Shown here: one piece after another, positions 46,163 through 55,931 of the stretch | Layout: each line of letters starts with the position of its first letter | Position numbering within the stretch: the stretch's first letter is position 1 | From: Pseudomonas fulva NBRC 16637 = DSM 17717 | Lineage (GTDB): Bacteria; Pseudomonadota; Gammaproteobacteria; Pseudomonadales; Pseudomonadaceae | Length of the DNA: 64,000 nucleotides | Direction: 5' to 3' | Assembly (NCBI RefSeq): GCF_000730565.1 | Contig: NZ_BBIQ01000011.1 | Coordinates: 98,183-162,182, forward strand | Notes under the pieces: generated by a model | What the model saw: the letters and a program-made list of their open reading frames with translations, nothing else | The model's database searches: none | What the model was told of the DNA's origin: nothing | Translations under genes and position numbers: made by a program

Positions 46163-47230
46163 ATGCGCTTCTTCACTACTTGGGTCATGGGATGTCTGGC
46201 GTTGATCGCAGGCGCGGCCCAGGCCGAAAACGTCTCCGGCCTCTATCAGGTACGCGAGCCAGTGGCCGGGCAGGGCGCCGAGGCGCGTGCGGCGGCGACC
46301 AGCCAGGCCTTCGACACCTTGGTGCTGCGCCTGACCGGCGACTCCAAGGCCGTGCAGAGCCCGGCGCTGGCCGCACTGCGCAAGGACCCGCAACCGATCG
46401 TCAACCAGGTGGGCAGCGACGCTGGCCCGCCCGAAACCGTGCGGGTCGAGTTCGACCCCGGTAGCACCGAACGTGCCCTGCGCAAGGCGGGCCTTAGTCT
46501 GTGGGGCAGCAATCGCCCGTCGATTCTGGGTTGGTGGCTCGTCGAGAGCGTTGACGGCACCAGCTTGGTAGGGGACGGCCAGCCCAGCGCCCAGCCGTTG
46601 CGGCGCGCGGCCCGTCACCGGGGCTTGCCGCTGCGCCTGCCTCTGGCCGATCTCCAAGAGCAATTGGTGGCCGATGCCAAGCATATCGACGCCAAGGACC
46701 CGGGGCCGCTGCGTGAAGTCTCCCAGCGCTACGGCGCCGATGCTCTGCTGGCTGTGCACGCCCAGCAGGTCGACGGCAAATGGCAAGGTAAATGGCAATT
46801 GTGGCTGGGCGGTGAGCGCGAGCAGGGCAGCGCCGAAGGAGCGGACCCGGCAGCGCTTGCCGACGCCGTGATGCTTGCGGTGAGTATGCGGCTGGCACCG
46901 CGTTACGTGACGCGACCCGGGGCCGGTGGCCAAGTGCAGATGCAGGTCCAGGGCATGAACCTGCCGCGCTACGCTGAGCTGGCCCGGGTTCTGGAGTCCT
47001 ACGGCGCGCAGTTGAAGCGGGTCGACGGCGACGTGCTGACCTATTCGGTCACCGCCAGCCGCGAACAACTACGGGCTCAGCTGGCATTGGCCAAGCTCAG
47101 GGAAGTCCCGGCCGAGCAGATACCTGCGCCGCAGGTGACCCCTGGGCCAGTGGGTACGTCCCCAGACGAGCCACCAGTGTCGCCTGCGGCTGGTGCCGAA
47201 CCGTTCGATGGCTTGCGCTTTGGTTGGTGA
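46163..47230 (+). CDS. DUF2066 periplasmic protein
   Basis: A 355-residue exported protein with signal peptide (MRFFTTWVMGCLALIAGAAQA) and a DUF2066 domain (ARAAATSQAFDTLVLRLTGD; FDPGSTERALRKAGLSLWG). The family is common in gammaproteobacteria next to perM and hda, but its job is unknown. AAGGA precedes ATG 46163. A proline-rich tail ends it. It lies 11 nt before the permease gene. Confidence 0.82.
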   Translation: MRFFTTWVMGCLALIAGAAQAENVSGLYQVREPVAGQGAEARAAATSQAFDTLVLRLTGDSKAVQSPALAALRKDPQPIVNQVGSDAGPPETVRVEFDPGSTERALRKAGLSLWGSNRPSILGWWLVESVDGTSLVGDGQPSAQPLRRAARHRGLPLRLPLADLQEQLVADAKHIDAKDPGPLREVSQRYGADALLAVHAQQVDGKWQGKWQLWLGGEREQGSAEGADPAALADAVMLAVSMRLAPRYVTRPGAGGQVQMQVQGMNLPRYAELARVLESYGAQLKRVDGDVLTYSVTASREQLRAQLALAKLREVPAEQIPAPQVTPGPVGTSPDEPPVSPAAGAEPFDGLRFGW

Positions 47231-47241
47231 GAGGGTCGTTC

Positions 47242-48345
47242 ATGACTGACATGCGTCGTTGGATCTGGCTGGGCGTGGCATTGATCGTCATCGCCCTGCT
47301 TTATAGCCTGCACAACATTCTCACACCTTTTCTGGTCGGCATTCTGCTGGCGTATCTGGCCGACCCGCTGGTCGATCGCCTGGAGCGCCTGGGGTTGTCA
47401 CGGACCTGGGGCGTAGTGGTGGTGTTCGGGCTGTTCACGTTGCTGATGCTTGCACTGTTGCTCGTGCTCATCCCCATGCTGGCCAAGCAGTTGGTGCGCC
47501 TGTATGCGCTGGCGCCGCAAGTGCTTGACTGGCTCGAGCACGTCGCCTTGCCTTGGGTGCAGGGGCGCCTGGGCCTTGCCGACGGGTTCTGGAAATTCGA
47601 CAAGATCAAGGCGGCCATCGGCGCTCACATGGGGCAGACCACCGATATCGTCAGCATGCTCTTGTCCCAGGCAACGGCCTCCAGCCTGGCGTTGATGGCC
47701 TGGGTGGCCAACATGGTGCTGATTCCCGTGGTGGGGTTCTACCTGTTGCGTGACTGGGACTTGATGATGGCCAAGTTGCGCAGCTTGTTGCCGCGGCAGA
47801 GCGAGCCGAAAGTCGTCGAGCTGGCCAGCGAGTGCCACGAGGTGCTGGGTGCGTTCGTGCGTGGGCAACTGCTGGTGATGGTCGCGTTGGGCATCATCTA
47901 CTCGGCAGGCTTGATGCTGGTCGGGCTTGAACTGGGGTTGTTGATCGGCATGCTGGCCGGTCTGGCGGCCATCGTCCCCTACATGGGCTTCATCATTGGC
48001 ATCGGCGCGGCGCTGGTGGCAGGACTGTTTCAGTTCGGTGGCGATCTGTATCCCATGCTCGGCATCGTTGCGGTCTTCATGGTCGGTCAGGCACTCGAGG
48101 GCATGGTGCTGACACCGCTACTGGTAGGCGACCGGATCGGTTTGCACCCTGTGGCGGTGATCTTCGCCATCCTGGCCGGCGGTGAGCTGTTCGGTTTCAC
48201 GGGCGTGCTGCTCGCGTTGCCGGTGGCGGCGGTCATCATGGTGCTGCTGCGCCACGTGCACGGCTTGTACAAGGAGTCGGACATGTATGCAGGGGATGCT
48301 CCAGTCCCAGTCCCCCTTGATCCCCCCGCACCCGATCAGCCGTGA
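47242..48345 (+). CDS. AI-2E family transporter (PerM-like)
   Basis: A 367-residue polytopic membrane protein of the AI-2E/PerM family, with about eight hydrophobic segments and the family GLAAIVPYMGFIIGIGAALVAGL and LVGDRIGLHPVAVIFAIL stretches. Members range from quorum-signal exporters to Na+/H+ antiporters, so the substrate is open. GAGAGG precedes the ATG. Position upstream of hda is conserved in pseudomonads. Confidence 0.85.
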   Translation: MTDMRRWIWLGVALIVIALLYSLHNILTPFLVGILLAYLADPLVDRLERLGLSRTWGVVVVFGLFTLLMLALLLVLIPMLAKQLVRLYALAPQVLDWLEHVALPWVQGRLGLADGFWKFDKIKAAIGAHMGQTTDIVSMLLSQATASSLALMAWVANMVLIPVVGFYLLRDWDLMMAKLRSLLPRQSEPKVVELASECHEVLGAFVRGQLLVMVALGIIYSAGLMLVGLELGLLIGMLAGLAAIVPYMGFIIGIGAALVAGLFQFGGDLYPMLGIVAVFMVGQALEGMVLTPLLVGDRIGLHPVAVIFAILAGGELFGFTGVLLALPVAAVIMVLLRHVHGLYKESDMYAGDAPVPVPLDPPAPDQP

Positions 48346-48422
48346 CAGGGCGCAGGTAAGTCTCGGGTTGGCGCTGGGAGAGTGCAACCCATTGATTTTG
48401 CTTGGACTCTGCAGCGGCGTGA

Positions 48423-48449
48423 TTGTGCACCCCGCTTGGCAGGTATAGA
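48423..48449 (+). promoter_or_regulatory. Promoter candidate for hda
   Basis: TTGTGC (48423-48428) and TATAGA (48444-48449) are spaced by 15 nt, shorter than ideal, about 60 nt before the hda start codon. Confidence 0.35.
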
Positions 48450-48503
48450 CTTTGCAGATTGTCCACAAAAGGCCCCCTGCGGTCCTGTCGACCGCCCGCG
48501 AGC

Positions 48504-49211
48504 ATGAAACCACCGATCCAGTTGCCCCTGGGTGTGCGCCTGCGCGACGACGCCACCTTCATCAACTACTATCCGGGCGCCAATGCCGCTGCGTTGGGGT
48601 ATGTCGAGCGGCTTTGCGAAGCCGACGCCGGCTGGACCGAGAGCCTCATCTACCTGTGGGGCAAACAAGGCGTGGGCCGCACGCATCTGCTGCAAGCAGC
48701 CACCCATCGTTTCCAGCAACGGGGCGAGCCTGCCGTCTACCTGCCCTTGGCGCAGCTGCTCGAACGCGGTACCGGTCTTCTGGACTACCTGGCCCAGTAC
48801 GAACTGGTGTGCATCGATGACCTGCACGTCATCGCCGGCAAGCCGGACTGGGAGGAGGCCATGTTCCACCTGTTCAATCGCTTGCGCGACAGTGGCCGTC
48901 GGCTGCTGCTGGCAGCATCCGCTTCCCCGCGGGAATTGCCGGTGAAGCTGCCTGACCTGAAATCCCGCCTCACCCTTGCCCTGGTGTTCCAGATGCGCGG
49001 GCTGTCCGACGAAGACAAGCTACGTGCCTTGCAATTGCGGGCATCCAGGCGCGGCCTGCACCTGACCGACGAAGTGGGTCACTTCATCCTTACCCGCGGC
49101 GCGCGCAGCATGAGTGCGCTGTTCGATCTGCTGGAACGGCTCGATCAGGCATCTCTGCAAGCCCAGCGCAAACTCACCATTCCTTTCCTCAAGGAAACCC
49201 TGGGCTGGTGA
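48504..49211 (+). CDS. hda: DnaA regulatory inactivator Hda
   Basis: Hda with the sliding clamp stimulates ATP hydrolysis by DnaA and prevents re-initiation of replication. The 235-residue AAA+ protein shows an N-terminal clamp-binding-type segment (QLPLGVRL), the Walker A GKQGVGRTHLL, Walker B LVCIDDLHV and a sensor-2 region; it resembles DnaA without its DNA-binding domain. ATG 48504 (MKPPIQLPLG) is chosen; the upstream extension lies in the promoter region. Confidence 0.93.
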   Translation: MKPPIQLPLGVRLRDDATFINYYPGANAAALGYVERLCEADAGWTESLIYLWGKQGVGRTHLLQAATHRFQQRGEPAVYLPLAQLLERGTGLLDYLAQYELVCIDDLHVIAGKPDWEEAMFHLFNRLRDSGRRLLLAASASPRELPVKLPDLKSRLTLALVFQMRGLSDEDKLRALQLRASRRGLHLTDEVGHFILTRGARSMSALFDLLERLDQASLQAQRKLTIPFLKETLGW

Positions 49212-49288
49212 CCCCCTGAAAACACGGGGCCAGAGCCATCCCACGGAAAAGTCACATCTTTTTCGATAAAATTTGCAAATGGAACTTA

Positions 49289-49313
49289 TAGTGGGCATAG
49301 TTCCACCCCACTA
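49289..49313 (+). other. Small hairpin in the leader of the first NlpC/P60 gene
   Basis: TAGTGGG (49289-49295) pairs with CCCACTA (49307-49313), directly followed by AAGGA. It lies 25 nt before the start codon and could affect translation. Confidence 0.35.
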
Positions 49314-49338
49314 AAGGATTACAGACACGGTTGTGCCC

Positions 49339-49977
49339 ATGCTCAAGCGCTTCGCACCCCTCGTGCCACTCGCACTCGTGACCCTGCTTTTTGGCTGCGC
49401 GGCCCAAGGCCCGGTATCCCAGCCCCAGGATCACACCCCGGTCGCCGTACAGCCGGCGATCAAGGCCAAGGCCTCGTCTTCGCCAGTGTTTGGCGAACCC
49501 CAGGAAGTGGCTACTGACGATGAACTGGAGGTCTTCTCCAGCAGCAAGCCCTATCAGCTGCCAGTGCTGGCCGACAGCATTCTGGAGCGCGGCATGTCGT
49601 TGATCGGCACCCGCTATCGCTTCGGTGGTACCTCGGAGCAGTCCGGCTTCGATTGCAGCGGCTTCATCGGCTACCTGTTCCGCGAAGAGGCAGGCATGAC
49701 CTTGCCGCGCTCTACCCGCGAGATGATCAACGTCGATGCGCCGAAGGTGGCACGCAACAAACTCAAGCCTGGCGATCTGCTGTTCTTCAGCACCAACGGC
49801 CGTGGTCGTGTCAGTCATGCTGGCATCTACCTGGGCGACAACCAGTTCATTCACTCCAGCAGCCGCCGTAGCGGGGGCGTGCGCATCGATAGCCTCGGTG
49901 ACCGTTACTGGAGCAAGACCTTCCTCGAGGCCAAGCGTGCCTTGGCCATGGCGCCGACGCATATCGCGCGCAACTAA
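49339..49977 (+). CDS. NlpC/P60 endopeptidase lipoprotein (first copy)
   Basis: A predicted peptidoglycan endopeptidase attached to the outer membrane. The 212-residue product has a lipobox LLFGC (Cys20), a spacer to about residue 75 and an NlpC/P60 domain with Cys106 (SGFDCSGFIGY), His160 (VSHAGIYLG) and His172 (FIHSSS), the complete triad. ATG 49339 lacks a nearby Shine-Dalgarno; GTG 49333 is in frame and AAGGA lies 15-20 nt upstream. It is a paralogue of the gene 140 nt downstream. Confidence 0.88.
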   Translation: MLKRFAPLVPLALVTLLFGCAAQGPVSQPQDHTPVAVQPAIKAKASSSPVFGEPQEVATDDELEVFSSSKPYQLPVLADSILERGMSLIGTRYRFGGTSEQSGFDCSGFIGYLFREEAGMTLPRSTREMINVDAPKVARNKLKPGDLLFFSTNGRGRVSHAGIYLGDNQFIHSSSRRSGGVRIDSLGDRYWSKTFLEAKRALAMAPTHIARN

Positions 49978-49999
49978 TGGCAATCTGATGTGTCCTAAC

Positions 50000-50037
50000 C
50001 ACGGCGTCGCTGCTTTGCAAAAAAGCTCGACGCCGTG
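50000..50037 (+). terminator. Long hairpin between the two NlpC/P60 genes
   Basis: CACGGCGTCG (50000-50009) pairs with CGACGCCGTG (50028-50037) and an inner GCTTT/AAAGC extends it. Downstream is CGTATTTA, so the T-tract is poor. It probably separates the two genes' transcripts. Confidence 0.6.
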
Positions 50038-50118
50038 CGTATTTACAGAAAGCGTCTAATCTAATTTCTCAACTCTATCCCGCTGCGGCCCAGCGTTCCC
50101 ATACAGGATGTTTTGGCC

Positions 50119-50658
50119 ATGACAACGATGGCGCGCTTCGCTTTCATTTCCCTGGCAGCCTTATTGGCGGCCTGCTCCAGCCAACCTCAGGCGCCTGCCC
50201 CTGTGCGGGTTGTGCAGCCCCAGGTTACCTACAGCCAACCCAGCTTCTCGCCCACTGCCGATGACGTACTGATTCGCGCCATTGGTCTGGTTGGCACGCC
50301 CTACCGCTGGGGCGGCAATACGCCCGATTCAGGTTTCGACTGCAGTGGTCTGATCAAGTACGTCTACCGCGATGCCGCCGGCATCAGCCTGCCGCGCTCC
50401 ACGCGCGAGATGATCGGCATGCGTGCGCCTACCGTGGATGTGAAATCCTTGCAGTCGGGTGATCTGGTGTTTTTCGCGACCAGTGGCGGCTCGCAGGTGA
50501 GCCATGCCGGCATTTATGTAGGGGACGGGCGCTTCGTGCATGCGCCTCGCACTGGCGGTACGGTGCGTTTGGACTATTTGTCCAACAGCTACTGGGCCAA
50601 GGCCTACCTGCAGGCCAAGCGGGTCATCCCTCAGGGGCACCTGGCACAGAACCCCTGA
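50119..50658 (+). CDS. NlpC/P60 endopeptidase lipoprotein (second copy)
   Basis: A predicted 179-residue peptidoglycan endopeptidase with lipobox LLAACS (Cys19), a proline-rich spacer and an NlpC/P60 domain with Cys75 (SGFDCSGLIKY), His129 (VSHAGIYVG) and His141 (FVHAPR). The triad is complete. Shared LPRSTREMI and GIY-GD motifs show it is a close paralogue of the upstream gene; its spacer is shorter by about 30 residues. E. coli MepS has the same layout. AGGA is present upstream. Confidence 0.88.
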   Translation: MTTMARFAFISLAALLAACSSQPQAPAPVRVVQPQVTYSQPSFSPTADDVLIRAIGLVGTPYRWGGNTPDSGFDCSGLIKYVYRDAAGISLPRSTREMIGMRAPTVDVKSLQSGDLVFFATSGGSQVSHAGIYVGDGRFVHAPRTGGTVRLDYLSNSYWAKAYLQAKRVIPQGHLAQNP

Positions 50659-50664
50659 GACGGG

Positions 50665-51981
50665 TTACCGAGCTTTGCTGACGCGCCAGATGGCATTGCC
50701 CACATCGTCCGCGACCAGCACGGCCCCGCGACCCTCCAGGGCAACCCCTACCGGGCGGCCCATGGCTTGGCCGCCTTCATCCAGAAAACCGTCGAGCACG
50801 TCCATGGGCCGGCCCGACGGCTTGCCTGAGGCGTCGAAGGGTACGAATATCACCTTGTAGCCGCTGTGGGGCTTGCGGTTCCAGGACCCATGCTGGCCAA
50901 TCAATGCGCCTGCTCCAAAACGAGCAGGTAGCACATCCGGCCCGGCGAAGGCCAATCCCAGTGAAGCAGTATGCGGTCCAACGGCATAGTCGGGTACCTG
51001 TGCTCGGGCGACCTTGGCGGGGTCCTGGGGCTGCACGCGCTCATCCACGTGCTGGCCGTAGTAGCTGTAGGGCCACCCATAGAATCCACCCGCGTGTACC
51101 GAGGTGATGTAGTCCGGTACCAGATCGCTGCCGATTTCGTCACGCTCGTTGACCGCCGTCCACAGTGCGCCACTGTTAGGCTCCCAGGCGAGCCCGTTAG
51201 GGTTGCGCAGGCCGGTGGCGAACAGGCGGTGCTTGCCGGTGCTGGGGTCGATCTCCCAGATTGCGGCGCGACCCTGCTCCTGGTCGAGTCCGTTTTCACC
51301 CACGTTGCTGTTTGAGCCCACGGTGACGTAGAGGCGCTGCCCATCAGGGCTTGCGATGACATTCTTGGTCCAGTGGTGATTCAGCGGGCCGGCTGGCAGC
51401 AGGGTAACTACTTCTGCCGGGCCGGTTACCTGACGTGCCCCGGGCTGGTAGTGAAAACGCAGCAGCTTGTCCGTATCGGCTACGTAAAAATCATTGCCCA
51501 CCAGCGCCATACCAAAGGGCGAGTTCAACCCGTCGGCAAAGGTATGGCGGATTTCCGCAACGCCATCCTGGTCGGCGTCGCGCAACAGGGTAATGCGATC
51601 AGGGCTGGGCACGGCAGCCCCCGCGCGTGCCATGACCCGCTTCATGGCCCATCCGCGGATACCCTTGGCGTCTTCGGACTTGGCAGGTGCGTTGGTTTCT
51701 GCCACCAGCACGTCGCCATTGGGTAGCACGTACAGCCAGCGCGGATGGTCGAGGTCACCGGCAAAGCGCGACACCTGTAACCCGGGTGCAGCCTGAGGCA
51801 TGCGCCCGGCGGGCCAGCCGACGGCTGGCGCGATGTTCACGGTGGGGAGCAGGGTCTTGGCGGGGGAGGGCAACTGCGGCGCAGGGCCGGTGCCGTCGGC
51901 CACTGTCAGGCGCGCCGTTTCGCCGCAGCCACCCAAGCCCAGGCTTACAAGAAGTGCAACAGGCAGTGCCACGCGGTTCAT
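50665..51981 (-). CDS. PQQ-dependent sugar (sorbosone/aldose) dehydrogenase-like lipoprotein
   Basis: A 438-residue soluble-glucose-dehydrogenase-type beta-propeller. The start has a lipobox (GLGGC, Cys19), then [49 protein letters not shown] and [15 protein letters not shown], typical of L-sorbosone dehydrogenase and aldose dehydrogenase groups. It probably oxidises a sugar or aldehyde in the periplasm with PQQ. The sequence does not tell the substrate. It is convergent with the second NlpC/P60 gene and head-to-head with the cob operon. Confidence 0.85.
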   Translation of the reverse strand: MNRVALPVALLVSLGLGGCGETARLTVADGTGPAPQLPSPAKTLLPTVNIAPAVGWPAGRMPQAAPGLQVSRFAGDLDHPRWLYVLPNGDVLVAETNAPAKSEDAKGIRGWAMKRVMARAGAAVPSPDRITLLRDADQDGVAEIRHTFADGLNSPFGMALVGNDFYVADTDKLLRFHYQPGARQVTGPAEVVTLLPAGPLNHHWTKNVIASPDGQRLYVTVGSNSNVGENGLDQEQGRAAIWEIDPSTGKHRLFATGLRNPNGLAWEPNSGALWTAVNERDEIGSDLVPDYITSVHAGGFYGWPYSYYGQHVDERVQPQDPAKVARAQVPDYAVGPHTASLGLAFAGPDVLPARFGAGALIGQHGSWNRKPHSGYKVIFVPFDASGKPSGRPMDVLDGFLDEGGQAMGRPVGVALEGRGAVLVADDVGNAIWRVSKAR

Positions 51982-52109
51982 GGTCGACGTCCTCGGCAGG
52001 TTCTATTGATTCAGAGGCTGTGGAACGCGGCGGGTTCAGTCGCACAGGCGGCGGAGCTGACGCGGGTGGCTCGACCATCCCTCCTGCGCCGCCAGGCGAG
52101 CCGCGTCGA

Positions 52110-52138
52110 TTGACGCTCCGGGTGCAACCCTCTAACCT
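52110..52138 (+). promoter_or_regulatory. cob operon promoter candidate
   Basis: TTGACG (52110-52115) and TAACCT (52133-52138) at 17-nt spacing. Transcription would start near 52145, just ahead of the riboswitch. Confidence 0.55.
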
Positions 52139-52149
52139 TCGCGCGTGTT

Positions 52150-52342
52150 TCAGGTGCCCCGCCAGCAACGTCTGGCCAGGGTGAAACTGGGAAGTCGGTG
52201 AGTGCCCACAGGGTGCGATTCCGGCGCTGCCCCCGCAACGGTAAGTGAGTGACGGCCGCGCAGGGCCACTGGGTGACCATACCCGGGAAGGCGCGCAGGT
52301 CAGGGCCAGCGGCCCGCTCACGAGCCCGGAGACCGGCCTGAT
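52150..52342 (+). promoter_or_regulatory. Cobalamin (B12) riboswitch
   Basis: The leader has the conserved core AAACTGGGAAGTCGGTGAG, CGGCGCTGCCCCCGCAACGGT and the B12-box GAGCCCGGAGACCGGCCTG (52322-52340). These are the adenosylcobalamin aptamer signatures. The distance to the cobO start (52476) is 135 nt, leaving room for an expression platform. It predicts repression of the whole cob operon by adenosylcobalamin. Confidence 0.93.
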
Positions 52343-52475
52343 ACTGCCAACGGCATCACGGAGGGTGATGCGCGGTGACCACTGGCCTTGGCCAATGCCC
52401 CTGCGCGCGCTCCGTTTGCCTGCCCATTCCCTGACACGGCGCTCGATCGCGGTGTCAGCCAGCGGAGAACCTCCC

Positions 52476-53087
52476 ATGAGCGACGCCACCGAGCGCGACG
52501 AACGCCATCTGGCACGGATGCAGCGCAAGAAAGCGGTCATCGACGAACGCATTGCCAATTCCCCCAACGAATGCGGCCTGCTGCTGGTGCTCACCGGCAA
52601 TGGCAAAGGCAAGAGCAGCTCGGCCTTCGGCATGCTTGCCCGGGCCCTGGGCCACGGCATGGAGTGCGGGGTGGTGCAGTTCATCAAGGGCCGCAACAGT
52701 ACCGGCGAAGAGCTGTTCTTCAGGCGCTTTCCCGAACAGGTGCGCTATCACGTGATGGGCGAGGGTTTCACCTGGGAAACTCAGGACCGCCAGCGTGACA
52801 TTGCGGCGGCAGAAGCGGCATGGGCCGTCTCCAGGCAACTGCTGCAGGATCCTGCGGTGCAGTTCGTGGTGCTCGACGAGCTCAACATTGCGCTCAAGCA
52901 CGGCTACCTTGATCTGGACCAGGTGCTATCGGACATCCAGGCTCGCCCCCCCATGCAGCACGTCATCGTCACCGGTCGCGCGGCCAAGCCGGAAATGGTC
53001 GAGCTGGCCGACACCGTGACCGAAATGGGCATGCTCAAGCACGCCTTCCAGGCCGGTATCCGTGCCCAGAAGGGCGTCGAGCTGTGA
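52476..53087 (+). CDS. cobO: Cob(I)yrinic acid a,c-diamide adenosyltransferase
   Basis: CobO attaches the 5'-deoxyadenosyl group to the corrinoid cobalt using ATP. The 203-residue protein has the P-loop TGNGKGKSSSAFGM, QFIKGR and FVVLDELNIALKHGYL, typical of the CobA/CobO/BtuR family. ATG 52476 has GGAGAA upstream, while the frame is open into the riboswitch. It overlaps cobB by 4 nt (GTGA). Confidence 0.95.
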   Translation: MSDATERDERHLARMQRKKAVIDERIANSPNECGLLLVLTGNGKGKSSSAFGMLARALGHGMECGVVQFIKGRNSTGEELFFRRFPEQVRYHVMGEGFTWETQDRQRDIAAAEAAWAVSRQLLQDPAVQFVVLDELNIALKHGYLDLDQVLSDIQARPPMQHVIVTGRAAKPEMVELADTVTEMGMLKHAFQAGIRAQKGVEL

Positions 53088-54379
53088 GCCAGGCCCGCCA
53101 TTGCCCCGCCGTCCTGATTGCCGCGCCGGCTTCTGGCCAAGGCAAGACCACGGTCACTGCCGCGCTGGCGCGCCTGCACCGCAATCTGGGCCGCAAGGTG
53201 CGGGTGTTCAAATGCGGGCCTGACTTTCTCGACCCCATGATTCTCGAGCGCGCCAGCGGTGCCCCCGTCCGCCAGTTGGACCTGTGGATGATCGGTGCCG
53301 AGGAAAGCCGCCGGCTGCTCTGGGAGGCGGCAGGTGAAGCCGACCTGATCCTCATCGAAGGGGTGATGGGGCTGTTCGACGGCACCCCTTCGAGCGCCGA
53401 CCTGGCACGTCACTTCGGCGTGCCGGTGCTGGCGGTTATCGACGGTACGGCCATGGCCCAGACCTTTGGCGCGCTGGCCCTGGGCCTGGCGCGTTATCAG
53501 CCGGATCTGCCGTTCGCCGGGGTGCTGGCCAACCGGGTGGGCAGCCTGCGTCATGCGCAACTGCTCGAAGGCAGCCTCACCGAGGGCCTGCGTTGGTATG
53601 GCGGCTTGTCCCGCGAGCGCGGCATCGAACTGCCCAGCCGTCACCTGGGGTTGGTGCAGGCCAGCGAGTTGAACGACCTGGACGCACGCCTGGACGCTGC
53701 CGCCCAGGCATTGGGCGCCAGTTGCGATGCCGCCTTGCCACCGGCGGTCACCTTCGAACCGGCCGATCCGTTACCCGCCCAGGCCACCTTGGCGGGCGTA
53801 CGTATCGGTGTGGCCCGCGACGAAGCCTTTGCCTTCCTCTATGGCGCTAACCTGGACCTGTTGCGCCGTCTAGGCGCACAGGTGCAGTTCTTCTCCCCCC
53901 TGCATGACGTCGAATTGCCCCCAGTGGACAGCCTGTACCTGCCCGGCGGTTACCCCGAGCTGCACCATCATGCCTTGGCGCGCAACACCTCGATGTGCCA
54001 GGCCATCCGCGGCCATCATGCCCAGGGCAAGCCGTTGCTCGCCGAATGCGGCGGCATGCTGTATCTGCTCGACGCACTGACCGACGTGGCCGGGGACAGG
54101 GTCGAGTTGCTTGGGTTGCTGCCGGGGGAGGCGACCATGCAAAAGCGCCTGGCGGCCCTGGCTCTGCAGGCGGTCGAACTGCCCGAGGGCATACTGCGCG
54201 GCCATACCTACCACCACTCCTTGACCAGCACCGCGCTCGAGCCGCTGGCACGTGGGTTGAGCCCCAACGGTGGGCGCGGCAACGAAGCGGTCTATCGCCT
54301 GGGCCGCCTGACCGCGTCCTACGTGCACTTCTACTTCCCCTCCAACCCGGAGGCAGCCGCAGCGCTGCTCTGCCCATGA
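53084..54379 (+). CDS. cobB: Cobyrinate a,c-diamide synthase
   Basis: CobB amidates the a and c side chains of (hydrogeno)cobyrinic acid with glutamine and ATP. The 431-residue protein has an N-terminal ATPase domain (AAPASGQGKTTVTAAL, EGVMGLFDG) and a C-terminal glutaminase domain with Cys in LLAECGGMLYL. Translation starts at GTG overlapping cobO's stop by 4 nt. In the aerobic pathway of Pseudomonas the true substrate is hydrogenobyrinate (pathway knowledge). It overlaps bluB by 4 nt. Confidence 0.95.
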   Translation: MSQARHCPAVLIAAPASGQGKTTVTAALARLHRNLGRKVRVFKCGPDFLDPMILERASGAPVRQLDLWMIGAEESRRLLWEAAGEADLILIEGVMGLFDGTPSSADLARHFGVPVLAVIDGTAMAQTFGALALGLARYQPDLPFAGVLANRVGSLRHAQLLEGSLTEGLRWYGGLSRERGIELPSRHLGLVQASELNDLDARLDAAAQALGASCDAALPPAVTFEPADPLPAQATLAGVRIGVARDEAFAFLYGANLDLLRRLGAQVQFFSPLHDVELPPVDSLYLPGGYPELHHHALARNTSMCQAIRGHHAQGKPLLAECGGMLYLLDALTDVAGDRVELLGLLPGEATMQKRLAALALQAVELPEGILRGHTYHHSLTSTALEPLARGLSPNGGRGNEAVYRLGRLTASYVHFYFPSNPEAAAALLCP

Positions 54380-55026
54380 ACGAGCATGCGTTCAGCGACC
54401 AGGAGCGTGCCGCGGTCTACCGCGCCATCGGCGAGCGACGCGACATGCGCCATTTCGCTCAAGGGGAGGTGGCGCCGCAGGTCATGACACGGTTACTCAG
54501 CGCAGCCCACCAGGCACCGAGCGTGGGCTTGATGCAGCCATGGCGGTTCATCCGCATCACCGAGCGGGCCCTGCGTGGGCGCATCCAGGCCCTGGTGGAG
54601 GCCGAACGGGCGTTGACTGCACAAGCGCTGGGCGAGCGCTCGGACGAATTCATGAAGCTCAAGGTAGAGGGCATCAACGATTGCGCCGAACTATGGGTCG
54701 CCGCCTTGATGGACAACCGTGAGCCTCACATTTTCGGGCGCCGCACCCTGCCTGAAATGGACCTGGCCTCGCTCGCCTGCGCGATCCAGAACCTGTGGCT
54801 GGCCGCCCGTGCCGAAGGGCTGGGCATGGGCTGGGTATCGCTGTTCGATCCCCAGGCGCTGGCAGCGTTGCTTGGCATGCCCAGCGGCGCCAAACCCGTG
54901 GCCGTGCTGTGCCTGGGGCCGGTGGCGGCATTCTATCCTGCGCCCATGCTGGTCATGCAGAGCTGGACCGAAGAACGACCGTTGCACGAGATGCTGTTTG
55001 AAAACCGGTGGGGAGAAGGCGTATGA
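54376..55026 (+). CDS. bluB: 5,6-dimethylbenzimidazole synthase
   Basis: BluB cuts reduced FMN with oxygen to form dimethylbenzimidazole, the lower ligand of B12. The 216-residue nitroreductase-fold protein has [12 protein letters not shown] (FMN-phosphate Arg/Asp), [17 protein letters not shown] and [11 protein letters not shown], which match BluB. It overlaps cobB and cobD by 4 nt each. The presence of bluB implies oxygen-dependent ligand supply. Confidence 0.93.
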   Translation: MNEHAFSDQERAAVYRAIGERRDMRHFAQGEVAPQVMTRLLSAAHQAPSVGLMQPWRFIRITERALRGRIQALVEAERALTAQALGERSDEFMKLKVEGINDCAELWVAALMDNREPHIFGRRTLPEMDLASLACAIQNLWLAARAEGLGMGWVSLFDPQALAALLGMPSGAKPVAVLCLGPVAAFYPAPMLVMQSWTEERPLHEMLFENRWGEGV

Positions 55027-55931
55027 GCGTGGCGTTGCTGAGCGTGGCCGGTGTGGCCCTGGATGCGTTGCTCGGTGAGCCGCGGCGGCGCCACCCGCTG
55101 GTCGCTTTCGGCAACATGGCCAGCAGCCTGGAGCGGCGCTTCAATGCCGGCGGGCGCGGTTGGCGCAGTCATGGCGTGAGCGCCTGGTTCCTGGCCGTGG
55201 TGCCGCTGACCTTGCTGGCCCTCATGCTCTCCTGGCTGCCGGTGATCGGCTGGCTGGTCGATGTGCTGGCGCTGTACTGCGCCCTGGGGCTGCGTAGCCT
55301 GGGCGAACATGTGCTGCCGGTGGCCACGGCCTTGCGCCAGGGCGATCTGGAAGAAGCACGGCGGCGAGTGGGGTATCTGGTCAGCCGTGAAACCCGTGAG
55401 CTGGACGAGACGGCGGTGGCGCGGGCGGCCACCGAGTCGGTGCTGGAAAACGGCAGCGATGCCGTGTTCGCCGCCTTGTTCTGGTTTGCCGTGGCCGGGG
55501 CGCCGGGGGTGGTGCTTTATCGACTGAGCAACACCCTCGATGCCATGTGGGGCTATCGAAACGAACGCTTCGAGCGCTTCGGCTGGTGCGCGGCGCGCAT
55601 CGATGACGTACTCAATTATGTGCCGGCGCGCCTGGTCGCACTCACCTACGCAGTGCTGGGCAAAACCCGCCTGGCGCTGGCCTGCTGGCGCCGCCAGGGG
55701 CCGCTATGGGACAGCCCCAATGCTGGCCCGGTCATGGCGGCCGGGGCAGGGGCGCTGGGTGTCGAGTTGGGCGGGCCGGCGGTGTACCACGGCCAACTGC
55801 ACGACCGCCCGCGCCTGGGCGACGGCCCTGCGGCCAGCCCCGATGCCATCGAGGGCGGCTGGACACTGGTGCAGCGTGGGGTATGGCTGTGGCTGTTGGT
55901 GTTGTGTCTGGGAGCTTACCTGAATGCTTGA
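55023..55931 (+). CDS. cobD: Adenosylcobinamide-phosphate synthase
   Basis: CobD (CbiB) couples the aminopropanol phosphate arm to adenosylcobyric acid. The 302-residue inner-membrane protein shows [19 protein letters not shown], RDLxxARxxV-like [16 protein letters not shown], and [20 protein letters not shown]. It overlaps bluB by 4 nt and cobC by 8 nt. The name follows P. denitrificans usage, distinct from Salmonella CobD. Confidence 0.94.
   Translation: MSVALLSVAGVALDALLGEPRRRHPLVAFGNMASSLERRFNAGGRGWRSHGVSAWFLAVVPLTLLALMLSWLPVIGWLVDVLALYCALGLRSLGEHVLPVATALRQGDLEEARRRVGYLVSRETRELDETAVARAATESVLENGSDAVFAALFWFAVAGAPGVVLYRLSNTLDAMWGYRNERFERFGWCAARIDDVLNYVPARLVALTYAVLGKTRLALACWRRQGPLWDSPNAGPVMAAGAGALGVELGGPAVYHGQLHDRPRLGDGPAASPDAIEGGWTLVQRGVWLWLLVLCLGAYLNA

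Noticed and set aside
49339..50658. The two NlpC/P60 genes as phage endolysins
   Set aside because: Both are lipoproteins in a conserved housekeeping context, with no phage genes nearby.
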